Shown here piece after piece: positions 1 through 8,519 of a stretch of 64,000 nucleotides of DNA (within the stretch, counting starts at the first letter, position 1; the number at the start of each line of letters is the position of its first letter). The stretch is from S5-327 sp965116015 (GTDB taxonomy: Bacteria > Chloroflexota > Dehalococcoidia > Lucifugimonadales > Australimonadaceae): contig OZ220477.1 in assembly GCA_965116015.1 (NCBI GenBank), positions 1,860,001-1,924,000 on the forward strand. Direction: 5' to 3'. Made by a program: the position numbers and the translations under genes. The notes beneath the pieces were generated by a model. That model searched no databases, was not told where the DNA came from, and worked only from the letters and a program-made list of their open reading frames with translations.

Positions 1-214
1 CCGCTATCGCGCAACAAACCGAGAGCCGCCTATCCGCCCCTCCCCAAGGACGCCGCCCTCCCCGCCCTCAGCAAACCCCGACGCCCCCGTAGCGCCGACC
101 TCCCCGCCCCTTCATCGCGGCCCCTCGCCCGCCAAGTCTCCGCCTCCGCAGAGGGGCCCACAGAGCAAGGGTGTGCTACTATCCCGCTACCCCGCGCGGA
201 GCCCCCCTTTCGCT
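1..214. other. Left edge; possible tail of an upstream gene
   Basis: C-rich sequence. One plus-strand frame is open from the window edge to a TAG at 90-92 and could be the last 29 codons of an upstream gene; nothing in those residues is recognisable. A TACTAT hexamer near 177 resembles a -10 box for ybeY, but no -35 is visible. Confidence 0.2.
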
Positions 215-802
215 ATGAACACCCGCTCTCCAAAGCGGCAGATCAACGTCCACGTGCGCTCTGCCTTCAGAGGCCTCGCCAAAGTCGCCGACGTCCGCAA
301 GGCCGCCTCCGCCGCGCTCGCCGTTGCCGACCCCGAAGGCGACGCCGCAGTCAGCGTCCTCATAGCCGACGACCACACCCTGCAAGACCTCAACAGCCGC
401 TTCCGCGGAATCGACGAAACCACCGACGTCCTCGCCTTCGGCGCCGCCGCCGACCCCCCCGCCGACGCCTCAGATCCGCCGTTCCCGGAACCCCCCGCTG
501 AGCTGCGAACCCTTGGCGACATCGTAGTCGCATACCCACTGGCGGCGCGTCAGGCAAGCGAGCACAATGTCCACGTCAAAGAAGAAATCGCCCTGCTCGT
601 CGTGCATGGCGTTCTGCATCTGCTCGGATACGACCACGCCGCCCCCTGCGACGAAGCAGCAATGAAAACGCTCGAAGCAAAAGCCCTCGCCGCAGCGCTC
701 CCTCAGCGACCAACTGCCCATGGAGCGGCTCCCCCCAACTCCCGAAGAAGCGCCCAACTCATCGAGAGCGCGCATCAGCCGTCAGAGGAGACGCCGGAGT
801 GA
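215..802 (+). CDS. ybeY: Endoribonuclease YbeY (16S rRNA maturation factor)
   Basis: YbeY is a zinc-dependent endoribonuclease for 16S rRNA 3' maturation and ribosome quality control. The metal motif HGVLHLLGYDH is complete at about residues 131-141, and the preceding 'FRGIDETTDVLAF' block is family-typical. At 195 residues it is longer than usual (about 150-170), because of a Pro/Ala-rich insert near residue 80 and a low-complexity tail of about 35 residues. I chose the ATG at 215; a GTG at 173 would add 14 residues that do not look like the family. The stop overlaps the dnaX start (GTGA), suggesting translational coupling. Confidence 0.9.
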   Translation: MNTRSPKRQINVHVRSAFRGLAKVADVRKAASAALAVADPEGDAAVSVLIADDHTLQDLNSRFRGIDETTDVLAFGAAADPPADASDPPFPEPPAELRTLGDIVVAYPLAARQASEHNVHVKEEIALLVVHGVLHLLGYDHAAPCDEAAMKTLEAKALAAALPQRPTAHGAAPPNSRRSAQLIESAHQPSEETPE

Positions 803-2454
803 GCGGCGAAGCCCTCTACCGCAAATGGCGCCCCCCGAAATTCGCCGACATCGTCGGGCAAGGCCCTATCACCCAAACCCTCACACACGCCGTCGCCAGC
901 GACCGCGTTTCCCATGCCTACCTCCTCTGCGGCCCCCGAGGAACCGGCAAAACAAGCACAGCCCGCATCCTCGCCAAATCCCTCAACTGCACCCTCCGAC
1001 CCCCAGGCGTCGGCGACCCCTGCGGACTCTGCGGCAACTGCAAAGCCATCGAAAACGGCAACTTCGTCGACCTCATCGAAATCGACGCCGCCAGCAACCG
1101 CGGCATCGACGAAATGCGCGACCTCCGCGAAAAAGTGCGCTTCGCTCCAACCACAGGGAAATACAAGGTCTACATCATCGACGAGGCCCACGCCCTCACC
1201 AACGACGCATTCAACGCCTTCCTCAAAACCCTCGAAGAACCCCCGCCCCGCACCGTCTTCATCCTCGCCACCACAGAACCCCATCGCCTCCCAGCCACCA
1301 TCATCTCCCGCTGTCAACGCTACGACTTCCACCGAATCCCGCTCTCAGACATCGTCGAACGACTCGCAGGAATCGCCCGCGACGAGGGCGTCGACGCCTC
1401 CCCCGAAACCCTCCGCCTCATCGCCCGAATGGCCGGCGGAAGCCTCCGCGACGCCACCAACCTCCTCGACCAGCTCATCACCGCCTTCGGAGCCCAGCTC
1501 TCCATCGACCAGGCCAGAGAAGCCCTCGGCGCCGAAGGCGAAGAACAAGCCCTCGCCCTCGTGCTCCGCCTCCTCGAAGGAAGCGTCCCCCAAGCCCTCG
1601 AAATCATCAACGCCGTCGCCCGCGACGGCGTCGACCTCCGACCCCTCCACCGAACCACCGTCGACTACCTACGGGCCGCCCTCCTCATCAAAAGCAACGT
1701 AACCGACGCCCTCGACATCCCCAAAGAAGCGCGCTCCCAACTCGCCGCCTCAGCAGCCTCCGTCGGCATCGAACAGATAATGCGCGCCCTCCGACTGTTC
1801 TCCCAGGCGTCGCTGCGATTCGACCAACCCTCCCCCCTCCCGCTCGAACTCGCCGCCGTCGAACTCGCGCTTGACCCAGCCCCGCCGCCTGCCGAGCCGC
1901 CCCCCCCCCAGCGCCCCCCCGTCGCTCAGCGCCCCGTCGAGCAGCGTTCCGCCCCGCCCATACGCTCCCAGGGCGACCTGCGCCCGCCTCCCCGCCACGA
2001 CACTTCCCAGAGGCCGCCCGAGCCAGCCTCTCCCTCCTACCCCCCAGACGCCCCCCTGCAACAACGCCTCGACGCCGAATGGCCCACCATCCTCCGATCG
2101 CTCAGCCGTGTCCCCCGGCGCAAATTCGACATCGCCGCCCTTATGCGCAGCTCCACTACCCGCCGCGTCGACGACGGCGCCCTCGTCATCGTCTTCTCTC
2201 ACCAATCCAACAGCGAAAGGCTCCAGTCCGAACTCGAAGACCCCAGATGCAGAAGAGAAGTCGAAAGCGTCCTCCAGCAGAAGCTGGGCGACAGCCTCGC
2301 TATACGCATCGAGAGCCCGCGCGACGGCAACGGCGCGGCGACGAACAAACCGAAGAACGCAGGCCATCTCATCGAAGCCGCGAAACATTTCGGCGGCGGC
2401 CAGATCGTCGAAAGCCAAGCCGCCTCCCCTCCTCCCTACGAAGAACCCCCATAA
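799..2454 (+). CDS. dnaX: DNA polymerase III subunit gamma/tau
   Basis: Clamp-loader ATPase of the replicative polymerase. It has Walker A GPRGTGKTSTA (about 45-55), a four-cysteine zinc site (C64, C75, C78, C81), Walker B IIDEAH (126-131) and the SRC arginine-finger motif (170-172). A Pro-rich linker of about 60 residues follows from about 365 and then a tau-like C-terminal domain. It is 551 residues. The GTG start is preceded by GAGGAG and overlaps the ybeY stop. I see no A-rich slippery site in this C-rich gene, so a programmed short gamma form is not evident. It leads the common dnaX-ybaB-recR order. Confidence 0.96.
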   Translation: MSGEALYRKWRPPKFADIVGQGPITQTLTHAVASDRVSHAYLLCGPRGTGKTSTARILAKSLNCTLRPPGVGDPCGLCGNCKAIENGNFVDLIEIDAASNRGIDEMRDLREKVRFAPTTGKYKVYIIDEAHALTNDAFNAFLKTLEEPPPRTVFILATTEPHRLPATIISRCQRYDFHRIPLSDIVERLAGIARDEGVDASPETLRLIARMAGGSLRDATNLLDQLITAFGAQLSIDQAREALGAEGEEQALALVLRLLEGSVPQALEIINAVARDGVDLRPLHRTTVDYLRAALLIKSNVTDALDIPKEARSQLAASAASVGIEQIMRALRLFSQASLRFDQPSPLPLELAAVELALDPAPPPAEPPPPQRPPVAQRPVEQRSAPPIRSQGDLRPPPRHDTSQRPPEPASPSYPPDAPLQQRLDAEWPTILRSLSRVPRRKFDIAALMRSSTTRRVDDGALVIVFSHQSNSERLQSELEDPRCRREVESVLQQKLGDSLAIRIESPRDGNGAATNKPKNAGHLIEAAKHFGGGQIVESQAASPPPYEEPP

Positions 2455-2527
2455 ACAACAGATAACGCGCCCGCGGAGCCTCCCCCTCTCCCGCCGCCCC
2501 GCTCCGCGCGCTGAAGGAACCAACGCA

Positions 2528-2830
2528 ATGAACCGAAATATGCTCAAGCAGGCCCAACAGATCCAGGCTCGGCTCGCCAAAGCCCAGCAAGCCCTCGAAG
2601 ACGAGCGCATCGAAGCGTCCGCCGGCGGCGGCGCCGTCAAAGTCGTCGCCACCGGCAAACAAACCATCGACTCCATAACCATCGACCCCGACGCAGTCAG
2701 CCCCGACGACGTCGAAATCCTCCAGGATATGATCCTCGCCGCTGTCAACGAAGCCCTCGCCAAAGCCCAGGAACTGGCGGCGTCCCGGCTCGGAGCCATC
2801 ACCGGCGGCCTCAAAATCCCCGGAATGTAG
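2528..2830 (+). CDS. ybaB: YbaB/EbfC nucleoid-associated protein
   Basis: A 100-residue DNA-binding protein of the YbaB/EbfC family, which forms homodimers on the nucleoid. It starts MNRNMLKQAQQIQARLAKAQ, has the 'SAGGGAVKVVATG' strand region typical of the family, and ends in a helix followed by GGLKIPGM. It lies between dnaX and recR, the usual position. The ATG at 2528 gives the normal length; the frame stays open far upstream only because of the base composition. Confidence 0.93.
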   Translation: MNRNMLKQAQQIQARLAKAQQALEDERIEASAGGGAVKVVATGKQTIDSITIDPDAVSPDDVEILQDMILAAVNEALAKAQELAASRLGAITGGLKIPGM

Positions 2831-2837
2831 CCACGCC

Positions 2838-3476
2838 ATGACTCCCACCGACGCGCAAGGCTTCTCCGAAGCCCTCCACCCCTCGCTCGCCCCCCCTGTC
2901 GCGCGCCTCATCGAGCAACTCCACAAGCTCCCTGGCATCGGACCCAAAACCGCCCAGCGCCTCGCCTACTTCCTCATCCGCATGCCCGACAAAGAAGCCC
3001 GCGACCTCGCCGACGCCATAAGCTCCGTCAAAGAACGAACCGCCTTCTGCTCCCGCTGCCAGAACATCACCGAATCCGACCCCTGCTCCCTCTGCGCCGA
3101 CCCCGCGCGCGACCAAACCCGCCTCTGCGTCGTACAGGAACCCCTCGACGTCCTCGCCATCGAGCGCACACAAGCCTTCCGCGGCCTCTACCACGTCCTC
3201 CACGGCGTCCTCGACCCAATGAGCGGCGTCGGCCCCGAACGCCTCCGCATCCGCGAACTCCTCGCGCGCATCGCCAACGAACCCATCGAAGAAATCGTCG
3301 TCGCCACCAACGCCACCGTCGAAGGAGAACTCACCGCAATGTACCTCCGCCAAACCGCCGTCCCCCTCGGCCCCACGATCACCCGCCTCGCCCGGGGACT
3401 CCCCGCCGGCGGCGACCTCGAATACGCAGACAGCCTCACCCTTACCAAAGCCCTCGAAGGACGCCAGGGATTCTGA
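2838..3476 (+). CDS. recR: Recombination mediator RecR
   Basis: RecR works with RecO and RecF to load RecA on gapped DNA. Domains in order: helix-hairpin-helix (LPGIGPKTAQRLAYFLI, about 31-47), C4 zinc finger (C71, C74, C83, C86), and a Toprim domain from about 95 to 190. Length is 212 residues, close to the usual 198-205. It begins 7 bases after the ybaB stop, so it is probably cotranscribed with dnaX. recO is also in this window, at about 49 kb. Confidence 0.95.
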   Translation: MTPTDAQGFSEALHPSLAPPVARLIEQLHKLPGIGPKTAQRLAYFLIRMPDKEARDLADAISSVKERTAFCSRCQNITESDPCSLCADPARDQTRLCVVQEPLDVLAIERTQAFRGLYHVLHGVLDPMSGVGPERLRIRELLARIANEPIEEIVVATNATVEGELTAMYLRQTAVPLGPTITRLARGLPAGGDLEYADSLTLTKALEGRQGF

Positions 3477-3657
3477 GCCATCCCTTATGGAGACCCCCCC
3501 GCCCGCCCGCTCTCCCCTCCAAACCCCAAACCGAACCAGCGCAATAACGCAATCTAAAGAGAACCCCGGGAAACCGTGGGATACAATCGCTGAACGCCGC
3601 ATCCCTCAGAGGCGCGCCAGACGCAACCCGTAACGAAAGCGCAACTGCCGCGCTGAA

Positions 3658-3681
3658 CCAATGAGCCAATGAGCCAATGGG
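3658..3681 (+). repeat. Triple 8-bp repeat at the dxs start
   Basis: The unit ccaatgag occurs at 3658 and 3666, and a third copy, ccaatggg, at 3674. Each carries an ATG in a different frame. The first two ATGs run into stops within 4 and 7 codons; the third is in frame with dxs. Loss or gain of one unit would change what lies ahead of the dxs start. Confidence 0.6.
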
Positions 3682-3694
3682 AGACATAGCCGTT

Positions 3695-5650
3695 ATGGCG
3701 ATGCGCCTGCTCGACAACATCGATTCCCCCGCCGACCTCAAACAACTCACCCTCGACGACACCGCGAAGGTCGCCCAGGAAATCCGCGACGCCATCATCT
3801 CCGTCATCACCCAACGCGGAGGGCACCTCGCGTCCAACCTCGGCGTCGTCGAACTCACCCTCGCCATCCACCGCGTCTTCGACAGCCCCATCGACCGAAT
3901 CGTCTGGGACACCACAAACCAGTGCTACGCCCACAAAATCGTCACCGGCCGCCGCGACGACTTCCGCCAGATCCGCCTCGAAGGCGGACCCTCAGGCTTC
4001 GGAGAACCCGCCGAAAGCCCCCACGACACTCTCGCCGCAGGCCACGCAGGAACCGGACTCTCCATCGCCCTCGGCATCGCCCAGGCCGCCGACGCCCGAC
4101 GCGCAAACTCATGGACCATCAGCGTCGTCGGCGACGGCGCTATGACCTCCGGATCCAGCTTCGAAGCCCTCAACAACATCGTCCACCTCAACCCCCAACG
4201 CCTCATCGTCATCCTCAACGACAACGGAATGTCCATCTCCGAAAACATCGGCTTCCTCACCAACTGGCGCAAACGCATCATCACCCGTCCCGAATACCAA
4301 TTCGTCGTCGACCGCGTCCACCACATCGCCGCCCGAGCCCCCAAAGGCGACGCCGTCTACAGCCTCGTCAAACGCTTCGGCGGAGCCCTCGACAGCATGA
4401 TCGTCCCCACTAGGCTCTGGACCGAAATGGGCTTCAACTACCTCGGCCCCGTCGACGGACACAACATCGAACAACTCGAAGAAACCCTCAGGCAAGCCCA
4501 AGCCATCCGCGGAATGACCCCCCTTATCCACGTCGTCACACACAAAGGACACGGCTACGAACCCGCCGAAAACGACCCCATCCGCTTCCACCAGCCGAGC
4601 TCCCCCCTCGGCTCCTCCCCTGCCGCCGCCCCCACCTACTCCGCCGTCGTCGCCCAAACCCTCCAGTGGCTTATGCGGCGCGACGACAGCGTCGTCGGCA
4701 TCTCCGCCGCTATGCTCCACGGAACAGGCCTCGAAACCGTCCGCCGCGAATTCCCCAACCGCGTCTTCGACGTCGGCATCGCCGAACAGCACGCCGTCAG
4801 CATGGCCGCCGGAATGGCCGCCAGCGGCCTCAAACCCTTCGTCTCCATCTACTCCACATTTATGCAGCGCGCCTTCGACCAGATCGTCCACGACGTCTGC
4901 CTCCAGAACCTCCCCGTCAAACTCATCGCCGACCGCGCCGGCATCGTCGGCGAAGACGGCAAAACTCACCACGGAGCCTTCGACATCTCCTACCTCCGAT
5001 GCATCCCCAACGCCGTCGTCGCCGTCCCCGGCGACGAAAACGAACTCCAACGCCTCATCTACACCGCCTACCGACGCCCCGGACCCTTCGCCATCCGAAT
5101 CCCCCGCGGAACAGCCGTCGGCGCCCCCCTCGACTCCGAACCCCGCGAACTCCCCATCGGCAGAGGCGCCGTCCTCCGCGAAGGCAAAGACGTCGTCATC
5201 TTCGCCCTCGGCAAAACCGTCTCCCCCGCAGTCGACGCCGCCAAACAACTCGAACAGCGCGGCGTCTCATGCGGCGTCGTCAACCCCATCTTCGTCAAAC
5301 CCCTCGACACAGAACTCCTCCTCCAAAGCGCCCGCAGCGCCGGGCGCATCGTAACCGTCGAAGAAAACGCCCTCGCCGGAGGCTTCGGATCCGCCGTCGT
5401 CGAAGCCCTCGCCGACGCCGGCGAACACGACATCGCCGTCCGACGCATCGGCTTCCCCGACGCCTTCATCGAACAAGGAACCGCCGACTCCCAGCGACGC
5501 CAGCTCGGCCTCGACGCCGACGGCATCGCCCGCCAGATAATCGACGCCTTCTTCCAATCCCCCCCAAACGCTGAACACGCGCACCCCCCAGAACCCGAAA
5601 ACGCCCCCCAACCACCCCTGCGAGACGAACCCGCCCCCAGAGCGCTCTGA
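3695..5650 (+). CDS. dxs: 1-deoxy-D-xylulose-5-phosphate synthase
   Basis: Thiamine-diphosphate enzyme that joins pyruvate and glyceraldehyde 3-phosphate in the first step of the MEP isoprenoid pathway. Visible motifs are LAAGHAGTGLS, the Mg/TPP site GDGAMTSG...EALNN, the catalytic-Glu region IAEQHAVSMAAG, and DRAGIVGEDGKTHHG. The transketolase C-terminal domain is complete. I chose the ATG at 3695 (GGGAG 11 bases upstream, giving 651 residues); ATGs at 3677 and 3701 are in frame. The C-terminus has a Pro-rich extension. It heads an overlapping operon with a prenyl synthase and hpnC/D/E. Confidence 0.95.
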   Translation: MAMRLLDNIDSPADLKQLTLDDTAKVAQEIRDAIISVITQRGGHLASNLGVVELTLAIHRVFDSPIDRIVWDTTNQCYAHKIVTGRRDDFRQIRLEGGPSGFGEPAESPHDTLAAGHAGTGLSIALGIAQAADARRANSWTISVVGDGAMTSGSSFEALNNIVHLNPQRLIVILNDNGMSISENIGFLTNWRKRIITRPEYQFVVDRVHHIAARAPKGDAVYSLVKRFGGALDSMIVPTRLWTEMGFNYLGPVDGHNIEQLEETLRQAQAIRGMTPLIHVVTHKGHGYEPAENDPIRFHQPSSPLGSSPAAAPTYSAVVAQTLQWLMRRDDSVVGISAAMLHGTGLETVRREFPNRVFDVGIAEQHAVSMAAGMAASGLKPFVSIYSTFMQRAFDQIVHDVCLQNLPVKLIADRAGIVGEDGKTHHGAFDISYLRCIPNAVVAVPGDENELQRLIYTAYRRPGPFAIRIPRGTAVGAPLDSEPRELPIGRGAVLREGKDVVIFALGKTVSPAVDAAKQLEQRGVSCGVVNPIFVKPLDTELLLQSARSAGRIVTVEENALAGGFGSAVVEALADAGEHDIAVRRIGFPDAFIEQGTADSQRRQLGLDADGIARQIIDAFFQSPPNAEHAHPPEPENAPQPPLRDEPAPRAL

Positions 5651-6690
5651 TGCTCGCCCCCGAACGCTCCGTCGCCGCACTCGTCGACCGCTACGCCGCC
5701 GACATCAAACAACGCCTCCAGCTCGCCGTCCCCCCAGACCCCGACGGCTTCTTCGGCATCCTCCACTACCACCTCGGATGGCGCGACCGCCACGGCAACC
5801 CCGCCAGCGACGACGCCGGCAAAGGCCTCCGACCCATCCTCGTCCTCGCTTCCTCCGAATTCGCCGGCGGCGACTGGCGAACCGCCCTCCCCACTGCCGC
5901 AGCCCTCGAACTCATCCACAACTTCTCCCTCATACACGACGACATCCAGGACAACGACGAACTCCGCCGAGGACGCCCAACCGCCTGGACCGTCTTCGGC
6001 GTCCACCAGGCCATCGCCGCCGGCAACGCTATGCGCGTCCTCGCCGGGCAAACAATCCGCGCCCTCAGCCAAACCGGCCTCCAACCCCCCACCGTCCTCC
6101 ACGCCTCCTCCATCCTCACCGCCCGCTACCTCGAAATGATCGAAGGCCAGTACCTCGATATGTCCTTCGAAACCTCCAGAAACGTCACGATCAACCAGTA
6201 CATCGACATGATCTCCCGCAAAACCGGCGCCCTCGTCGACTGCGCTATGCACCTCGGAGCCCTCGCCGCCACCAGCAACCCCCACGCCGCCCAAGCCTTC
6301 GGCGCCTGCGGCAGACGCCTCGGCATCGCCTTCCAGATGCGCGACGACTTCCTCGGCGTCTGGGGCGACCCCGAATCCTCCGGCAAACCCGTCGGCGCCG
6401 ACATCCGCCGCAAAAAGAAAAGCATGCCCATCGTCCACCTCTTCCAACAGGCCAGCCCTCAACAGCGAGCCTGGCTCAACCACGCCTACTCCCCCCCCGA
6501 AGTCGCCCCTCCCCACATCGAACGCATCCTCGACCTCCTCGCCGAATACGACGCCCAGACCCTCGTGCAGCAAACCGCCCGCCGCTACGCCGCCGACGCG
6601 CTGAACGCCCTCGACAGCGTCCCCCTCGCCCACGGCGCCCGCGAGCGCATCGAGGCCGTCGCCCGCTACTTCATCAGCCGCGACAAGTAA
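5650..6690 (+). CDS. Trans-polyprenyl diphosphate synthase (FPP/GGPP type)
   Basis: Head-to-tail prenyltransferase that builds farnesyl or longer diphosphates from IPP and DMAPP. It has GKGLRP (about 58), the first Asp-rich motif DDIQD (97-101) with downstream RRGRPT, and the second Asp-rich motif DDFLG (232-236), followed by KKKSMP. It is 346 residues. The start ATG overlaps the dxs stop (TGATG). Position between dxs and the squalene genes argues that it supplies farnesyl diphosphate, but product length cannot be read safely from the sequence. Confidence 0.9.
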   Translation: MLAPERSVAALVDRYAADIKQRLQLAVPPDPDGFFGILHYHLGWRDRHGNPASDDAGKGLRPILVLASSEFAGGDWRTALPTAAALELIHNFSLIHDDIQDNDELRRGRPTAWTVFGVHQAIAAGNAMRVLAGQTIRALSQTGLQPPTVLHASSILTARYLEMIEGQYLDMSFETSRNVTINQYIDMISRKTGALVDCAMHLGALAATSNPHAAQAFGACGRRLGIAFQMRDDFLGVWGDPESSGKPVGADIRRKKKSMPIVHLFQQASPQQRAWLNHAYSPPEVAPPHIERILDLLAEYDAQTLVQQTARRYAADALNALDSVPLAHGARERIEAVARYFISRDK

Positions 6691-6750
6691 TGCATAATGC
6701 CCTCGGGTTGCTCGGCGCCCTCACGGACGCGCGCCCCCCGGGAGAAAAAT

Positions 6751-7641
6751 GTGGCCCCACCAGATTCTGCCGGTCGCCCCCCCACCCTTCGTGAAGCCTA
6801 CGCCTATTGCGAACGCCTCGCGAAAACCCACTACGAAAACTTCACCGTCGGCTCGATCCTCCTCCCCGCCGCCTACCGCCCAGCCTTCCACGCCGTCTAC
6901 GCCTTCTGCCGCCACACCGACGACCTCGGCGACGAAGCCCCCGGCGACCGCCTGGCCCTCCTCGACGAATGGAGCGACGCCTTCGCCGCCGCCTGCAACG
7001 GAGCGCAACCCCTCCACCCCATCCTCATCGCCCTCCAGAACGCCATCCAGCACTTCAGCATCCCCCCAAACCTCTTCCAGAAACTCATCCAGGCCAACCG
7101 CATCGACCAGGGCGACGGACGCTTCCCAACCTACAACGACCTCCTCCACTACTGCGACCACTCCGCCAACCCCGTCGGACGCATCATCCTCTCCATCGTC
7201 GGCATCCGCGACGAAGAACGCTCCCGACTCTCCGACTCCGTCTGCACCGCGCTCCAGCTCGCCAACTTCTGGCAAGACATCAAACGCGACTACCAGAAAG
7301 GACGCATCTACATCCCCCTCGAAGATATGCAACGCTTCGGCTACACCGAGCCCGACCTCGCCGCCAGCCTCGTCAACGACAACTTCCGCCGCCTCATGGC
7401 CTTCGAAGTCGAACGCGCCCAGCAACTCTTCGAGCACGGCCTCGAACTCATCAACCACATCGACGGCAGACTCAAATTCGACATCGCCCTCTTCTCTCGC
7501 GGAGGCCTCAGCGTGCTCGATTCCATCCGCAAACAGAACTACGACGTCCTCGCCAAACGCCCAGTAGTCTCCTCGCCCCGCAAACTCCGCATAATGGCCT
7601 CCACCGCCGTGCGCCTCGCGATGCGCAAACCCGCAGCATGA
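6751..7641 (+). CDS. hpnC: Squalene synthase HpnC
   Basis: Squalene/phytoene-synthase fold protein. In the three-gene bacterial squalene route HpnC converts presqualene diphosphate to hydroxysqualene. The first Asp-rich motif is CRHTDDLGDE (about 53-62) and the second is QDIKRDYQKGRIYIP. I chose the GTG at 6751, which has GGAG 6 bases upstream (296 residues); an ATG at 6697 lacks a ribosome-binding site. The stop overlaps the hpnD start (ATGA). hpnC versus hpnD is assigned by motif style and order. Confidence 0.88.
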   Translation: MAPPDSAGRPPTLREAYAYCERLAKTHYENFTVGSILLPAAYRPAFHAVYAFCRHTDDLGDEAPGDRLALLDEWSDAFAAACNGAQPLHPILIALQNAIQHFSIPPNLFQKLIQANRIDQGDGRFPTYNDLLHYCDHSANPVGRIILSIVGIRDEERSRLSDSVCTALQLANFWQDIKRDYQKGRIYIPLEDMQRFGYTEPDLAASLVNDNFRRLMAFEVERAQQLFEHGLELINHIDGRLKFDIALFSRGGLSVLDSIRKQNYDVLAKRPVVSSPRKLRIMASTAVRLAMRKPAA

Positions 7642-8519
7642 CCCCCTCCGCCCCACACATCGACGCCGCCTACGACTACTGCGTCGACCTCGCCCGCCGC
7701 GAAGCCCGCAACTTCTACTACGCCTTCCGCACACTCCCCCCCCGCAAGCGGCGCGCAACCTGCGCCGTCTACGCCTTCGCCCGGCGCGTCGACGACATCG
7801 CCGACGGCGACTCCCCCAGCCCCAACAAACTCGAACAACTCAACGCCCTCAGATCCGAACTCCACAACGCCTTCTCAGGCTCCCCCCGAGGCCCCGTCCT
7901 CACCGCCCTCCTCCACTCCTCCCGCGAATTCGCCATCCCCCAAGGCCTCTTCGAACAAATCGTCTCCGGCGTCGAAATGGACATCGCCCCACGCCGCTAC
8001 GAAACCTTCGACGACCTCCGCGAATACTGCTACCTCGTCGCTTCCGTCGTCGGCCTCATCTCCATCGAAATCCTCGGCTACAACAACCACCGAGCCCGAC
8101 GCGCCGCAATCGACCTCGGCATCGCTATGCAACTCGCCAACATCCTCCGCGACCTCCGCGAAGACGCCGCCGCCGGCCGCGTCTACCTCCCGCAAGAAGA
8201 CCTCCGCCGCTTCGGCTACTCCGAAAACGACCTGACGCGCTCCGTCCTCAACGACAGCTTCGTCGCCCTGATGCGCTTCGAAACCCGACGCGCCCGCAAC
8301 TTCTTCGCCTCCGGCGCCCAGCTCCTCAACTACCTCGACCCCCGCTCCCGCGCCTGCCCCGCCGTCCTCAGCGCCATCTACTCTCGCCTCCTCGACCGCA
8401 TCGAAGCCCGACGCTACGACGTCTTCACCGAACGCGTCTCCCTCTCATCCGCCGAAAAACTCATCATCACGGCCCAAAATTGGACTACGAGCCTCCTCCC
8501 GCGGAAACCCCCGCAATAA
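7638..8519 (+). CDS. hpnD: Presqualene diphosphate synthase HpnD
   Basis: Paralogue of the preceding gene, 293 residues. HpnD condenses two farnesyl diphosphates to presqualene diphosphate. Motifs are ARRVDDIADGD near residue 45 and LANILRDLREDAAAGRVYLP, then RFGYSENDL. The ATG overlaps the hpnC stop and hpnE begins inside its last 40 bases, so the three genes are tightly coupled. Confidence 0.9.
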   Translation: MTPSAPHIDAAYDYCVDLARREARNFYYAFRTLPPRKRRATCAVYAFARRVDDIADGDSPSPNKLEQLNALRSELHNAFSGSPRGPVLTALLHSSREFAIPQGLFEQIVSGVEMDIAPRRYETFDDLREYCYLVASVVGLISIEILGYNNHRARRAAIDLGIAMQLANILRDLREDAAAGRVYLPQEDLRRFGYSENDLTRSVLNDSFVALMRFETRRARNFFASGAQLLNYLDPRSRACPAVLSAIYSRLLDRIEARRYDVFTERVSLSSAEKLIITAQNWTTSLLPRKPPQ